The position numbers and the translations under genes are program-made. Under the pieces are notes generated by a model. That model was not told where the DNA came from and did not search any database. It saw only the letters and a list, made by a program, of their open reading frames with translations. A stretch of DNA of 64,000 nucleotides. Source: Sphingomonas sp. (GTDB lineage: Bacteria > Pseudomonadota > Alphaproteobacteria > Sphingomonadales > Sphingomonadaceae). Positions 1 to 10,738 of this stretch are shown here, in pieces. The first letter of the stretch is position 1. Each line of letters opens with the position of its first letter. Location of the stretch: positions 124,001-188,000 of the forward strand of contig JAFOMG010000002.1 of assembly GCA_017418975.1 (NCBI GenBank). Reading direction: 5' to 3'.

Positions 1-145
1 GCGCGTCGCTGTAGAGCTTCTCATGATGGAAGACCCAGGCGTAGAGCGAGACCATCGCCAGCGCGAAGGGATAGTTCCACATGCTGCGGCGAACGACCAG
101 GAAGACGTTGATCAGGCCAAGCAGGCTGGCGGTCGTTTCGATCAT
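1..145 (-). CDS. pnuC: PnuC-type nicotinamide mononucleotide/riboside transporter, N-terminal part (cut by window edge)
   Basis: The reverse strand from an ATG at 145 reads through to the window edge for 48 codons. It begins MIETTASLLGLINV and continues with VVRRSMWNYPFALAM and VFHHEKLYSDA. The pattern of an early hydrophobic helix, RRSxWNYPFxLxM and the K-L-Y-S-D-A segment is typical of the PnuC family, which imports nicotinamide mononucleotide or nicotinamide riboside for NAD salvage across the inner membrane. A TAG lies three codons upstream of the ATG, with an in-frame GTG between them at 151, so the start is fixed to one of these two. The rest of the gene lies outside the window. The call rests on recognition of the family pattern. 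Confidence 0.8.
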   Translation of the reverse strand, partial: MIETTASLLGLINVFLVVRRSMWNYPFALAMVSLYAWVFHHEKLYSDA

Positions 146-243
146 CGACACGGCCTAGCAACAAGCCCGGGCACCCGTCGAGAGGGTTGCCCTTCCCCGC
201 CCGGTCGTTAGGCTGGCCTCCTCAGATCGCGGGAGGAATGCCC

Positions 244-1539
244 ATGCGTCACGTCGCGGTGATCGGTTCCGGGCCGGCGGGCTATTATACGGCCGAAGCC
301 TGCCAGAAGGTGTTCGGCGATCAGGTCCGGGTCGACATCATCGACCGGCTTCCCGTGCCCTTCGGGCTGATCCGCACCGGCGTCGCCCCCGATCACCAGT
401 CGATCAAGGGCGTCTCGCGCCGCTACGAGGCGGTGGCGCTGACCGACAATGTCCGCTTCGTCGGCAACGTCACGCTGGGCCGGGACGTGTCGATCGACGA
501 GCTGCGCACGCTTTACGACGCCGTGGTGCTCGCCACCGGCGCGCCGCACGACCGCAAGCTGGACATCCCCGGCGCCGACCTGCCCGGCGTGGTCGGCTCG
601 GCGGCGTTCGTCGGCTGGTACAACGGCCATCCCGACTTCGCCGATCTCGATCCGCCGCTGGACGGGCCGGCGGTAGTGATCGGCAACGGCAACGTCGCGC
701 TCGACGTCGCCCGGGTGCTGGCCAAGACGCAGGACGAGTTCGAGGGGTCGGACATCGTCACCCATGCCCTTGGCGCGCTGCGGGGCGGCCATGTCGACAC
801 CATCACCATCCTCGGCCGCCGCGGCCCCCACCAGATCGCGATGACTCCCAAGGAGCTGGGCGAGCTGGGCGAGTTGCAGCGCGCCGTGCCGGTGGTCTCC
901 CCCGCGGACCTGCCGCCGGCGGAGGACGATACCGTGCTCGATCCCGGCCAGCGCAAGTCGGTCGGGCACCTGCGCCGCTTCGCCCAGGGCATGCCCGACA
1001 AGCCGATCCGCATCGTCTTCGACTTCTTCGCCATGCCGGTGGCGATCGAAGGCGACGGCAAGGTCGAGCGCGTCATCGTCGAGCGCACCGCGCTGGGCCT
1101 GGACGGCAACGCCCATGGCACGGGCGAGACCTATGCCGTGCCCGCCGGCCTGGTGGTGAGCTGCATCGGCTATCGCACGCCGCCGATCGACGGCGTGCCC
1201 TATGACGACAAGGCGGGGCGATTCGCCAATCTCGATGGGCGGGTGCTTCCCGGCCTCTACGCGGTGGGCTGGGCACGGCGCGGGCCGACGGGGACGATCG
1301 GCACCAACCGGCCCGACGGCTTCGCCATCGCCGAGAAGATCGCCGAGGATGTCGGGGACGGCTCGGGCAAGGCCGGCCGGCCGGGGCTCGACGCGCTGCT
1401 GGAAGGACGCGGGGTGGAGCTGGTCACCTTCCGCGACTGGCAGAAGATCGACGCCGCCGAGATCGCCGCCGCCCGCATCGGCGCCCCGCGCGAGAAGTTC
1501 GTTTCGGTCGATGCGATGCTGGGCGCGCGGAAAAGCTGA
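244..1539 (+). CDS. FAD-dependent ferredoxin/adrenodoxin-type NADP reductase
   Basis: This is a 431-residue flavoprotein of the FprA/adrenodoxin reductase family. The family moves electrons between NADPH and a ferredoxin in the cytoplasm. The FAD dinucleotide fold is at the N terminus (VAVIGSGPAGYYTAE). A second nucleotide fold (VVIGNGNVALDVAR) lies near residue 145. The C-terminal family signature GPTGTIGTNRPDG contacts FAD. The ATG at 244 is preferred over ATGs at 187 and 238 because GGGAGGA lies six bases upstream of it and the family starts right before the first Rossmann strand. The downstream neighbour is a tRNA, so the gene looks monocistronic. The ferredoxin partner is not in the window. 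The physiological role (for example supplying a P450 or haem oxygenase) cannot be read from the sequence. Confidence 0.9.
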   Translation: MRHVAVIGSGPAGYYTAEACQKVFGDQVRVDIIDRLPVPFGLIRTGVAPDHQSIKGVSRRYEAVALTDNVRFVGNVTLGRDVSIDELRTLYDAVVLATGAPHDRKLDIPGADLPGVVGSAAFVGWYNGHPDFADLDPPLDGPAVVIGNGNVALDVARVLAKTQDEFEGSDIVTHALGALRGGHVDTITILGRRGPHQIAMTPKELGELGELQRAVPVVSPADLPPAEDDTVLDPGQRKSVGHLRRFAQGMPDKPIRIVFDFFAMPVAIEGDGKVERVIVERTALGLDGNAHGTGETYAVPAGLVVSCIGYRTPPIDGVPYDDKAGRFANLDGRVLPGLYAVGWARRGPTGTIGTNRPDGFAIAEKIAEDVGDGSGKAGRPGLDALLEGRGVELVTFRDWQKIDAAEIAAARIGAPREKFVSVDAMLGARKS

Positions 1540-1548
1540 TTCAGTGGC

Positions 1549-1577
1549 TTGCGCGTGTCCCGCAGCGTGGTTATAGG
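1549..1577 (+). promoter_or_regulatory. Sigma-70-type promoter for tRNA-Pro
   Basis: TTGCGC at 1549-1554 and TATAGG at 1572-1577 are separated by exactly 17 bases, about 40 bases before the tRNA. It is a close housekeeping-promoter match in an otherwise GC-rich spacer. Predicted from sequence only. Confidence 0.5.
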
Positions 1578-1616
1578 CGCCCCCTCGCAGTCGGGGTTCG
1601 CCCCGAAGGCGCCGGT

Positions 1617-1693
1617 CGGGGAATAGCTCAGCCTGGTAGAGCACTGTGTTCGGGACGCAGGGGCCGGAGGTTCGAATCCTCTTTCCCCGACCA
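1617..1693 (+). tRNA. tRNA-Pro (anticodon CGG)
   Basis: This is a 77-base cloverleaf. The seven-base acceptor arms CGGGGAA (1617-1623) and TTCCCCG (1683-1689) pair perfectly, followed by discriminator A and an encoded CCA at 1691-1693. The anticodon loop TTCGGGA places CGG at 1651-1653. The anticodon stem contains one G-T wobble pair. The T-arm GGTTCGAATCC and D-arm AGCTCAGCCTGGTAGAGC are canonical. The overall sequence resembles bacterial proK. It reads proline CCG codons, which are frequent in this GC-rich genome. Confidence 0.97.
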
Positions 1694-1806
1694 TTTCATC
1701 CTCATGCAAATCATCGATCCTACCCCTTTCCGGGGGAGCGAGATATTCTCGCGGATCGCCTTGACGCGCGACGCCCCCCGACGCTGGCGCCGGGGGATCG
1801 CGACCT

Positions 1807-2283
1807 TCAGAAGAAGCGCCCGTAGACGACCTGGATGACCTCTCCGGTCGTTATGTTGACCAGAAGCGCATCGGGCCCATAGCGCACCCATTCATAGCCG
1901 ACCGGCGGAACGTCGAGGCCGAACAGCCAATAGTCCGTCAGCCAATAGTCCTGCGCCCAGAAGATGCCGGGCAGGATATCGCCATAGGCCCAGCGGCGAT
2001 ATTGGAAGCCCCGGGGCGGATGATATGGCCCGATATGATAGGTGCGATCGGCATTGAAGTTGTGGTTGTAATAAGGCCGATCGAGCTGGTTCGGGCGCGT
2101 CTGCGTGCCCTGAGGGCGTTCGAAGCGCGGATAGGCCATGGGCGGGCGCTCCATTTCGGGCGCCGACATTTGCCGCCCGCCTCCCTGATGATGGGCCTGC
2201 GCCATCGCCGGCGACACGCCGAGCGTCAAACCTGCGCCCGCACAGGCAAGCGCCAAGGCAGAACAGAACAGATTCTTGCGCAT
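1807..2283 (-). CDS. RcnB-family periplasmic protein
   Basis: A 158-residue exported protein. The start at 2283 has GGAG six bases upstream and opens a signal peptide ([18 protein letters not shown], ending in AMAQA). The mature part begins with a His/Gln/Met/Pro-rich low-complexity stretch. It ends in the RcnB domain pattern: [41 protein letters not shown], and a final IxxVVYGRFF. E. coli RcnB is a periplasmic protein affecting nickel and cobalt homeostasis. The family is expanded in alphaproteobacteria, where most members have no tested role, so metal binding here is inference. It runs convergent to the tRNA. Confidence 0.8.
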   Translation of the reverse strand: MRKNLFCSALALACAGAGLTLGVSPAMAQAHHQGGGRQMSAPEMERPPMAYPRFERPQGTQTRPNQLDRPYYNHNFNADRTYHIGPYHPPRGFQYRRWAYGDILPGIFWAQDYWLTDYWLFGLDVPPVGYEWVRYGPDALLVNITTGEVIQVVYGRFF

Positions 2284-2438
2284 AACGATCTCCGTCATTG
2301 ACTCGATCGCAACGGATATGGGTGCGCCAGCCTCTCCACGGCATGCGTAGGATTACGTAATTGACTCGGTTTGCCAGAATAGGCGAGTCGTCTATCCTGC
2401 CCCTCGTTCGGCCAAACCGCGCGAGGAGTTGTTTCCCC

Positions 2439-3263
2439 ATGCTGCTGCCTCTTCTGCTCTCGCTCGCCGTGCCCGCGCAGGCGGCCCCGCTGCGCGTGGG
2501 CACCTATAGCTATCCGCGCTATGATCGCCGGGTCGCGCTGGGGCCGATCGCGGCACTGGTCGGCAGGATCGCCGGGCGGCCGGCGGAAATCGTGCTGCTG
2601 CCGACGCCGACAGCGCTGGCCGAAGCGCTGTGCAAGGGCGAGGTGGACGTGGCGATGACCAATCTCGGCGCGTTCGTCGAGGTGCGGGACTGCCCGAACC
2701 TGCGGGCCGTCGCCGTGCTCGACACGCCGCCGCCGGTACTGGACCGCTATCGCGGCATATTGCTGGTGCGGCGCGAGACCGGCATCGACACGCTCGATGC
2801 GCTGGGCAAACGGGCTTCCGGCCTACGCTACAGCGAAGTGCTGCCGGGATCGACCTCGGGCGGGCTCGTGCAGGCCGAAGCGCTGCGTTCGGCGGGCAGC
2901 GCCCCATCGGCCTTCGCCGCGCGCCGGCTGGCGGGCACGCATGAGGCGGCGCTGGCCGACCTGATCGAGAGCCGCGCCGATGTCGCCGCGCTGACGGAGG
3001 ATCCCTGGCGCAAGCTGCAGGCAAGCGATCCGGCAAAGGCCGCCACCCTGCGCCCGATCTGGCGCTCCGCCCCGCTCCCGCCCGGCCCGGTCGTGTGCCA
3101 CGAGGGGCCGGCGACGCCCTGCGCGAAGATCCAGGCCGCATTGCTCGGCACGGAGGGCGGCGCGATCGCCGTCGCGCTTGCCGCCGGCTGGAGCGAGGCC
3201 GATGGCGCGACACGGTTCATGGCCTATGACCGGGCGCGCTACGAGGCGTTCAGGACGCGCTGA
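2439..3263 (+). CDS. PhnD-like phosphate/phosphonate-type periplasmic binding protein
   Basis: A 274-residue exported solute-binding protein. The ATG at 2439 (GAGGAG ten bases upstream) opens a clean signal peptide, MLLPLLLSLAVPAQAA. The mature protein starts LRVGTYSYPRYDRR and keeps family landmarks: PTALAEALCKGEVDVAMTNLGAFVE in the first lobe and YSEVLPGSTSGGLVQAEALRSAG in the second. These resemble the PhnD/phosphite-binding family of ABC importers. No permease or ATPase gene is adjacent, so this is an orphan binding protein. It could serve a distant transporter or act as a sensor ligand-binding module. Substrate is not predictable from the sequence. Confidence 0.75.
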   Translation: MLLPLLLSLAVPAQAAPLRVGTYSYPRYDRRVALGPIAALVGRIAGRPAEIVLLPTPTALAEALCKGEVDVAMTNLGAFVEVRDCPNLRAVAVLDTPPPVLDRYRGILLVRRETGIDTLDALGKRASGLRYSEVLPGSTSGGLVQAEALRSAGSAPSAFAARRLAGTHEAALADLIESRADVAALTEDPWRKLQASDPAKAATLRPIWRSAPLPPGPVVCHEGPATPCAKIQAALLGTEGGAIAVALAAGWSEADGATRFMAYDRARYEAFRTR

Positions 3264-3306
3264 GACATGGCTTGGGCAAGCGGCCGAGTGCTGCTAGGCG
3301 CCGCCC

Positions 3307-5178
<1,872 letters not shown>

Positions 5179-5257
5179 ACCGGACACGTCCGGCCTCGGG
5201 AGCGTTTGCGGAACATTGATGCGCAGGGCGGCCGCTTCTCATGGTCGCCCCCGGCCC

Positions 5258-5295
5258 CCATCCGCCATTCCGGCTTTCGCCGGGATGACGGATGG
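5258..5295. repeat. Palindromic intergenic repeat between convergent genes
   Basis: Two 17-base arms (5258-5274 and 5279-5295) are inverted copies with two mismatches around a TTTC loop. The core is CCGGC-TTTC-GCCGG followed by GATGACGG. The same GTCATCCCGG core recurs at 19362, 24883 and in the 29-30 kb array. Sitting between converging genes, it could end transcription from both sides, although no T-run follows. Confidence 0.7.
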
Positions 5296-5309
5296 AGGCA
5301 GGAATTGGA

Positions 5310-6593
5310 TTACTTCCGCCCCGTCCATTTCGCATATGCCGCCAGCGCCTTGGCGGGGCCGGCATTGTACCAGCTATAGCCGTTGCGCCGCTCGACGCTG
5401 AGTTCGTTGACGTCGGTGTGGATCGAGCGGTCGCGGTCGCCGAAGATCGGCTTGCCGGTCCGGATGTCGTAATAGCGCGACCAGATCGGGCCGGCACCCG
5501 GCCGGTCGACCAGCTTGCGGCCGTCCGGTCCCTTCTCGAAGGCGACGCCGTGGACGGCATGCGCCTCGAGCCAGGCGATGCCGTCGCGCACCGCGGCGTC
5601 GACCGACGGCGAAGGATCCGCCTGTCGCATCAGGAGGAGGAGCAGGTCCGCACTCTCGTCGGAGGACAGGGCGGCGGGTTCGAAGTTCCGGGCCCCCGCC
5701 GGGGCGAGGGTGAGCGCGTCGTGCTGCTGGCCCCAGATCGTCCGCTTGCCGTCCACGATCACCTGGGTCCGCAGGATCAGCGCGATCGCGCGGTTGCAGG
5801 CCGCCTTCGCCTGCGCCGCCAGCGCTTCGGGCACAAAGGCGTAATCGTCCCGGCGGCGCGCGACGTCCGCGAGCACCGTCACCACCGAGGAGAGCGCATC
5901 GTCGTTGAAGGTCAGCGCATCGTGGTAACCGCCCTGGAGCGGATAGATTTGCGGCCAGCCGCCATTGGGGAATTGCGCGTCCAGCAGATAGCGCACGCCC
6001 TTGAGGAAAGCCGCGCGATAGCCCTCGCCCGCCGCGCCCGGCGCGATCGCCTGGACCCGCGCCAGGAAGCGCAATTCCGAAGTGGTGGCGTTGTTGTCGA
6101 TCGTGCCGACATAGCTCCACGCCTCGTCGTCGCCGGTGCGGGCATTGGCGGGCAGATGCTCGATGGGGACATAATGCTGGCCCTTCACGCGGACCGGGCC
6201 GTCGCGATCGACATTCTTGCCCCAGCCGCCGGCGGGCGTCTGGAAGCTGACGATATTGTCGGCGACCCGGCGCGCCTCGGGCGTGGCATAGAAGGCCGCG
6301 GCGCGATCGGCGGGCATGCCGCTGCCGCCGGACTTGCCGCTGGGCGGCGCCGGCGGAATCTCGGCCAGGCCCTGCCGCTCGGCGGCGAGCGCGGCCTTGT
6401 CCGCCGCCATCAGCGCATGCGAGCGGGCGAGATAGGCGGTCCAGGCAGCGCGCTCGGCCCCGGGAAGCGCGGCGATGCGGGTATCGGTGACCGGTTCGGC
6501 CGGGCTCATATGGCCGATCACTTCGACGCCCGCGTATGCCACCGGTGTCATCACTGCAGCTGCGAACAGCGCGATCCTTGCGATACGAATCAT
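5310..6593 (-). CDS. pelA: Pectate lyase, PelA type (polysaccharide lyase family 10)
   Basis: A 427-residue exported enzyme with signal peptide MIRIARIALFAAAVMTPVAYA. It carries the PL10 landmarks FQTPAGGWGKNVDRDG, GTIDNNATTSELRFLARV, FPNGGWPQIYPLQGGYHDA, ITFNDDAL-like TFNDDALSS, and a C-terminal WSRYYDIRTGKPIFGDRD with NGYSWYN. PL10 enzymes cleave polygalacturonate by calcium-assisted beta-elimination with an (alpha/alpha)-barrel fold. Length matches the catalytic domain with a short N-terminal extension of about 90 residues. It is a plausible substrate of the type II secretion system encoded from 16 kb onward. The gene is convergent with the ABC-F gene. Confidence 0.92.
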   Translation of the reverse strand: MIRIARIALFAAAVMTPVAYAGVEVIGHMSPAEPVTDTRIAALPGAERAAWTAYLARSHALMAADKAALAAERQGLAEIPPAPPSGKSGGSGMPADRAAAFYATPEARRVADNIVSFQTPAGGWGKNVDRDGPVRVKGQHYVPIEHLPANARTGDDEAWSYVGTIDNNATTSELRFLARVQAIAPGAAGEGYRAAFLKGVRYLLDAQFPNGGWPQIYPLQGGYHDALTFNDDALSSVVTVLADVARRRDDYAFVPEALAAQAKAACNRAIALILRTQVIVDGKRTIWGQQHDALTLAPAGARNFEPAALSSDESADLLLLLMRQADPSPSVDAAVRDGIAWLEAHAVHGVAFEKGPDGRKLVDRPGAGPIWSRYYDIRTGKPIFGDRDRSIHTDVNELSVERRNGYSWYNAGPAKALAAYAKWTGRK

Positions 6594-6666
6594 GTCCCCT
6601 CCCGATTTTGGTATCGGGGCGAGGATAGCGGGTTCTGCTGTTAGCGCTAGCGGGCGTGAAACCGGG

Positions 6667-7083
6667 TCAGACGGCGCCCTTCATCGTGAATCGATAATCA
6701 TCGCCCGGTATCCCGATGACAAGCTCTTCGCGGCTTGCCGAGTAGGATACAGCCTGACTCTTTGTGAATTTGGAATCTCCCGCATTCCGATATGCTACTT
6801 CGCCGATCGTAAACTGGCTAACACCCAAAGACCCTATCCGACTCGTATATTGCACTTCGGACTTGCCATCCTTCCACATCCATCGATATTCTTTCCAGAC
6901 TTTCCCGTCCTTGAGTTTGCGCGCGATAACCTGATGGTATTGCGTACACCGATTCGGCGAGCCACCAACATTCGCGTCGAATGCGCACAACCGCGTGCCA
7001 TCAAGGACCCACGCATCTTCGGGATTGGTAGAAGATTCGACCTCCATAAGGCCAACCAAAGCTATTACAGCCGTAAAATTCAT
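6667..7083 (-). CDS. Hypothetical small exported protein
   Basis: A 138-residue protein I do not recognise. It begins MNFTAVIALVGLMEVESS, a short weak signal-like helix. It then has a compact beta-rich body with a single Cys pair (LCAFD and RCTQYHQVI) and charged strands such as WKEYRWMWKDG. Base composition is clearly poorer in GC than the neighbours and codon choice is mixed, suggesting recent acquisition. The spacing to pelA upstream is open. No homologous family can be named from sequence alone. Confidence 0.5.
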   Translation of the reverse strand: MNFTAVIALVGLMEVESSTNPEDAWVLDGTRLCAFDANVGGSPNRCTQYHQVIARKLKDGKVWKEYRWMWKDGKSEVQYTSRIGSLGVSQFTIGEVAYRNAGDSKFTKSQAVSYSASREELVIGIPGDDYRFTMKGAV

Positions 7084-7431
7084 GCCGCCCTCAATCCATG
7101 TATCGACATAGAATTATTAATTTCACTAGTACTCGAAAATACTTTCCACGATGGCCAATGGAAACGGCTTCTGTCCAGCTTCATGCCCCGGCGTATCTGC
7201 CACAACCATAGAAATAGAAGCAAACGTCATTCCATGACCCCTTGCCGGCCAGACAAGGAAGTGCCGGGCGCCTCGGCATCGATAAGCGCATCGTCGGCAA
7301 ATGACGGTAGCGATGTGCACGGGCCGGGATCAAGGGGCGGAGCGATGCCTTCGCGTGAGATCCGCGGCCGGGCTGCCGCCGCTTTGCTGTCTGCCCCTTC
7401 GCCAAGACAGGTTCGGGGAGGAATTCCAACG
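7084..7431. other. AT-richer spacer without a convincing gene
   Basis: About 350 bases of lower GC upstream of the hypothetical gene at 6667-7083. Short reading frames exist on both strands; the longest on the minus strand ends FPLAIVESIFEY at 7126. None has family similarity or a clear start signal. It probably holds the promoter of the gene below it plus remnants of acquired DNA. Confidence 0.4.
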
Positions 7432-7462
7432 AAAAGCGGGCGAGGGATCACCCCTCGCCCGC
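7432..7462 (-). terminator. Rho-independent terminator of the exporter operon
   Basis: An 11-base perfect stem (7436-7446 against 7452-7462, GCGGGCGAGGG) encloses a five-base loop. On the minus strand it is followed by TTTTC. It begins 26 bases after the stop of the permease gene, which is the right place and orientation. Confidence 0.8.
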
Positions 7463-7487
7463 TCCCCATGTCCCTGAACTGACGCGC

Positions 7488-9986
7488 CTACTCGTAGCGC
7501 AGGGCATGAACCGGATTGGTGCGCGCCACGCGGAAGGCATGGGCGCCGATGGTGAGCACCGCGATCGCCAGCGCGAGCAGGCTCGCACCGATGAACGGCA
7601 CCGGCGTGAGCGCAATGCGTGCGTCATACCCGTTGAGGAATTCGCGCATCAGCCACCAGGCCACCGGCCAGGCGATGATGTTGGCGATCACCACCGGGCG
7701 CGTGAACTGCCAGACGAGCAGCCGCGCGATGTCGATCGTGCGCGCGCCCAGCACCTTGCGGATGCCGATCTCCTTGGTCCGCCGCTCCGCCGTGAAGGCG
7801 GCGAGGCCGAACAGGCCGAGACAGCCGATCACCACCGCGAGAACGGCGAACAACCCGAACATCTGCGCCCGCGCATCGAGCCGCTGATAGGCGCGGGCGA
7901 TCACTTCGTCGGCGAGGATCGAGTCGAACGAGACATCGGGCGCATAGCGACGCCACACCCGCTCGATTCCGTCGCGCACCGGACGCGGATCGCCGTGGAA
8001 GCGCGCCAGCAGCCAGCCGACGCTGTGCCTGTCGAGCAGGAACATGGTCGGCTCGACCGCGGTGCGCACGGTGCGGAAGCGCACATCGCCGATCACGCCG
8101 ATGATGGTGAGGTTCATCATCCCCCCATATTCGTCCTTCACCCCGTAACGGATGGTCTTGCCGATCGCGTCCTGCGCGCTCTTGAAGCCCATGCGCTTCA
8201 CGCCGGCTTCGTTGATCACGATATGGCCGCCGCGCGCCACAAGCGCCTTCTCCGCCGCCGGATCCTCTGGGCGGGGCGTCGTCATGTCGTCCGCCGGGCG
8301 GTTCTCTTCGAAAAGGCGGCCGGCGACCGGGCGGATGCCCATGGTGGGGAAGAAGCCGGCATCGACACCGTACACGCCCATGTCGACCGGCTGGTCCCGC
8401 CCGGGCACCACCACCGAAGTTGTGGAGGTCTGGCCGGTGACGACGCCGATCTGGGTGCGGCCGGCGGATTCGATGCCGGGCACCTGCGCGATCGCGCGGG
8501 TGAGCGCGTCCCCCTGCTCCCCGATCGCCCGGGAGCCGATGCCCTCCATCTGGATCAGTCCGGCGCGCTTGTATCCGGGATCAAGGGAACGGGCATAGAC
8601 ATTCTGCCCATAGACCACCGCGGTGCAGATGATCAGGCCGATCGACACCGCGAACTGGATCACCACCAGCGCGCTGCGCAGCCGCCCCGAACCCTCGGCA
8701 TCCGCCGCGGACTTGTTCGCTTTGAGCACGCGCGCGGGCTGGAAGCGCGACAGATAGAAGGCCGGATAGAGGCCGCCGGCCGCGCCGACGAGCAGCACCA
8801 GGCCGATCATCGGCAGGATCAGCCCGTCATGGCCGAAATAGCGCAGCTTCAGATCGGCATCGAGGAAGCTGCCGAACCAGGGCAGCACGATCTCCACCAC
8901 CGCCAGCGCGAGCAGCATCGCGATCGTGGCGAGCAATACGGATTCGCCGACGAACTGGATCATCAGCTGGCGGCGCGTGGCGCCGAGCACCTTGCGCAGC
9001 GCGACCTCGCGCGCCCGCTGGCTGGCCCGGGCAGTCGCCAGGTTGGTGAAGTTGATGCAGGCCATGGCGAGGATCAGCAGCGCGATCACCGCGAAGGTGG
9101 CGATGGTCTGCGTGTCGTTGCCCGGCGTCATGCCGGAGTTGGTGGCACGGCCAAGATGCACCTCGGGCGCGGAGACCAGCTTGAAGGTGCGCTCGTCGCC
9201 TGGATTGTGCTTCTGGCCGTTGAACGTGTCGTCCGGGATGTTGCGCTTCTTCCAGGCGTCCATCTGGCTGTTCAGCGCGGCGACGTCGGTGCCCGGGCGC
9301 AGCTTCACATAGACATAGCCGGAGGTCCAACCCCAGCTGGTGAGAAAGCCATTATTCTCGGCGAAGAGCGAGGGAAAGTCGGCCCGGGCGAGCATCCGCA
9401 CGGCCATGTGCGAGTTCTTCGGCAGATCCCTGAACACGCCGGTGATGCGGTAATCTGCCTTCTTGCCGCCGACGATCAGCGTGATCGTGCGGCCGATGAT
9501 ATTGGTCGTGCCGAAGATCTTCACCGCCTCCGCCTCGCTCACCGCCGCGGTGCCGGGGCGCGAGAGCGCGTTCCTGCCGCCCTGCGCCATCGGCAGCGAG
9601 ACCGTGTCGAGGAAGCCATTGTCGACCAGGCGGCCATCCTCGACCTGGGTCGCCTGCCCGTCCTTGAGCAGGGTGAGCTGCGGCCCGCCGGTATAGGTGG
9701 CGCTCTCGATCTGCGGGAAGTCCTTGAGCAGCGCCGCCTTGGTCACATAGGGCGCGCCCTGATTGTCGAATTTGTCGCTGTTGGTCTTGCTCTGGTAATA
9801 GACTTGGAACTGATAGGTGCGGTTCGCATCGGGCAGCCACTGGTCGTAGCTGCGCTCATACTGGACGTAGAGCAGGATCAGCAGGCAGGCCGCCAGCCCG
9901 ACCGCCAGGCCGAACAGGTTGATGAAGGCATAGGTGCGGTTCTTCGCGAGCGCGCGCAGGCCGACCGTCAGGTAATTGCGCCACAT
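7488..9986 (-). CDS. ABC exporter permease with two MacB-periplasmic/FtsX units
   Basis: An 832-residue inner-membrane protein. It opens with TM1 (about residues 20-42), followed by a long periplasmic MacB_PCD-like domain. A first FtsX domain around 280-420 contains the characteristic NLATARASQRAREVALRKVLG. A second periplasmic domain and a second FtsX domain follow, ending with TKEIGIRKVLGA and three helices. This double arrangement is the type VII-like ABC (MacB/LolCE superfamily) in fused form, in which the transmembrane part drives a mechanotransmission cycle rather than simple passage. It is the last gene of an operon with the adaptor and ATPase. The cargo (antibiotic, peptide, lipid or lipoprotein) cannot be told from sequence. 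Confidence 0.88.
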   Translation of the reverse strand: MWRNYLTVGLRALAKNRTYAFINLFGLAVGLAACLLILLYVQYERSYDQWLPDANRTYQFQVYYQSKTNSDKFDNQGAPYVTKAALLKDFPQIESATYTGGPQLTLLKDGQATQVEDGRLVDNGFLDTVSLPMAQGGRNALSRPGTAAVSEAEAVKIFGTTNIIGRTITLIVGGKKADYRITGVFRDLPKNSHMAVRMLARADFPSLFAENNGFLTSWGWTSGYVYVKLRPGTDVAALNSQMDAWKKRNIPDDTFNGQKHNPGDERTFKLVSAPEVHLGRATNSGMTPGNDTQTIATFAVIALLILAMACINFTNLATARASQRAREVALRKVLGATRRQLMIQFVGESVLLATIAMLLALAVVEIVLPWFGSFLDADLKLRYFGHDGLILPMIGLVLLVGAAGGLYPAFYLSRFQPARVLKANKSAADAEGSGRLRSALVVIQFAVSIGLIICTAVVYGQNVYARSLDPGYKRAGLIQMEGIGSRAIGEQGDALTRAIAQVPGIESAGRTQIGVVTGQTSTTSVVVPGRDQPVDMGVYGVDAGFFPTMGIRPVAGRLFEENRPADDMTTPRPEDPAAEKALVARGGHIVINEAGVKRMGFKSAQDAIGKTIRYGVKDEYGGMMNLTIIGVIGDVRFRTVRTAVEPTMFLLDRHSVGWLLARFHGDPRPVRDGIERVWRRYAPDVSFDSILADEVIARAYQRLDARAQMFGLFAVLAVVIGCLGLFGLAAFTAERRTKEIGIRKVLGARTIDIARLLVWQFTRPVVIANIIAWPVAWWLMREFLNGYDARIALTPVPFIGASLLALAIAVLTIGAHAFRVARTNPVHALRYE

Positions 9987-10005
9987 GGGCTTCTTCCTTC
10001 TTCTC

Positions 10006-10026
10006 CTCTCCCCGTGGCGGGGAGAG
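10006..10026. repeat. Intra-operon hairpin between ATPase and permease genes
   Basis: A nine-base perfect stem, CTCTCCCCG against CGGGGAGAG, with a TGG/CCA loop lies in the 51-base spacer. There is no T-run, so it is more likely an mRNA processing or stability element than a terminator. It resembles half of the CCCC-TTCC-GGGG element between gspE and gspF. Confidence 0.55.
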
Positions 10027-10037
10027 GGAGTTGACGA

Positions 10038-10718
10038 TCAGGCCGCGCGGCGGCGTTCCTGGAGGACGCGGCCGTCGAGCATGCTGACGATGCGGCCCGC
10101 ATAATCGGCATGCGCCGGCGAGTGCGTGACCATCACGATGGTCGAGCCTTCGGCGTTCAGCGTCTGCAGCATGTGCATCACTTCCTCGCCATGCTGAGTG
10201 TCGAGATTGCCGGTCGGCTCGTCGGCCAGGATCAGCTTCGGGCTGGCGACGAGCGCGCGGGCGACGGCGACGCGCTGCTGCTGGCCGCCCGAGAGCTGGC
10301 TGGGCCGGTGCTTGGCGCGGTGGGCGATGCCGGTGCGGTCCATCACTTCCTCCACCCGGCGCTTGCGCTCGGCGGCGGGGACCTTGTGATAGAGCAGCGC
10401 CAGCTCGATATTGTCGCGGACGCTGAGCTCGTCGACCAGGTTGAAGCTCTGGAAGATGAAGCCGATATTCTCCTTGCGGACATCGGCGAGCCGGCTCTCG
10501 CTGAGGCCGGCGACTTCCTGGCCGTTGAACAGATAGCTGCCCGAGGACGGGCTATCGAGCATCCCGATCATGTTGAGCAGGGTCGACTTGCCGCAGCCCG
10601 AAGGCCCCATGATCGCGACGAACTCGCCCGGGGCGATGTCGAGGTCGATCGCGTCGAGAGCGGTCGTCTGCACCGTGTCGGTGCGGTAGACCTTGGAGAG
10701 TTCGCGCATCTGCAGCAT
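10038..10718 (-). CDS. ABC exporter ATP-binding subunit (MacB/LolD type)
   Basis: An ATPase of 226 residues from the ATG at 10718, which has AGGGA five bases upstream. An ATG at 10742 overlapping the preceding stop would add eight residues. Walker A is GPSGCGKST, the Q-loop is FIFQSFNL, the signature is [15 protein letters not shown], Walker B is [12 protein letters not shown], and the H-loop is VTHS. The [12 protein letters not shown] wording and the size are those of the LolD/MacB-type exporters that work with FtsX-fold permeases. It energises the permease encoded immediately downstream. Confidence 0.92.
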   Translation of the reverse strand: MLQMRELSKVYRTDTVQTTALDAIDLDIAPGEFVAIMGPSGCGKSTLLNMIGMLDSPSSGSYLFNGQEVAGLSESRLADVRKENIGFIFQSFNLVDELSVRDNIELALLYHKVPAAERKRRVEEVMDRTGIAHRAKHRPSQLSGGQQQRVAVARALVASPKLILADEPTGNLDTQHGEEVMHMLQTLNAEGSTIVMVTHSPAHADYAGRIVSMLDGRVLQERRRAA

Positions 10719-10738
10719 CGGATTCCCTTTCTTTTCGG

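Noticed and set aside
187..243. N-terminal extension of the ferredoxin reductase
   Set aside because: The extra 19 residues do not fit the family, and the ATG at 244 has the proper ribosome site.
7506..10034. 842-codon open frame on the plus strand across the permease gene
   Set aside because: His/Arg/Asp-rich shadow of the true minus-strand permease; no domain, signal or start, typical of antisense frames in GC-rich DNA.
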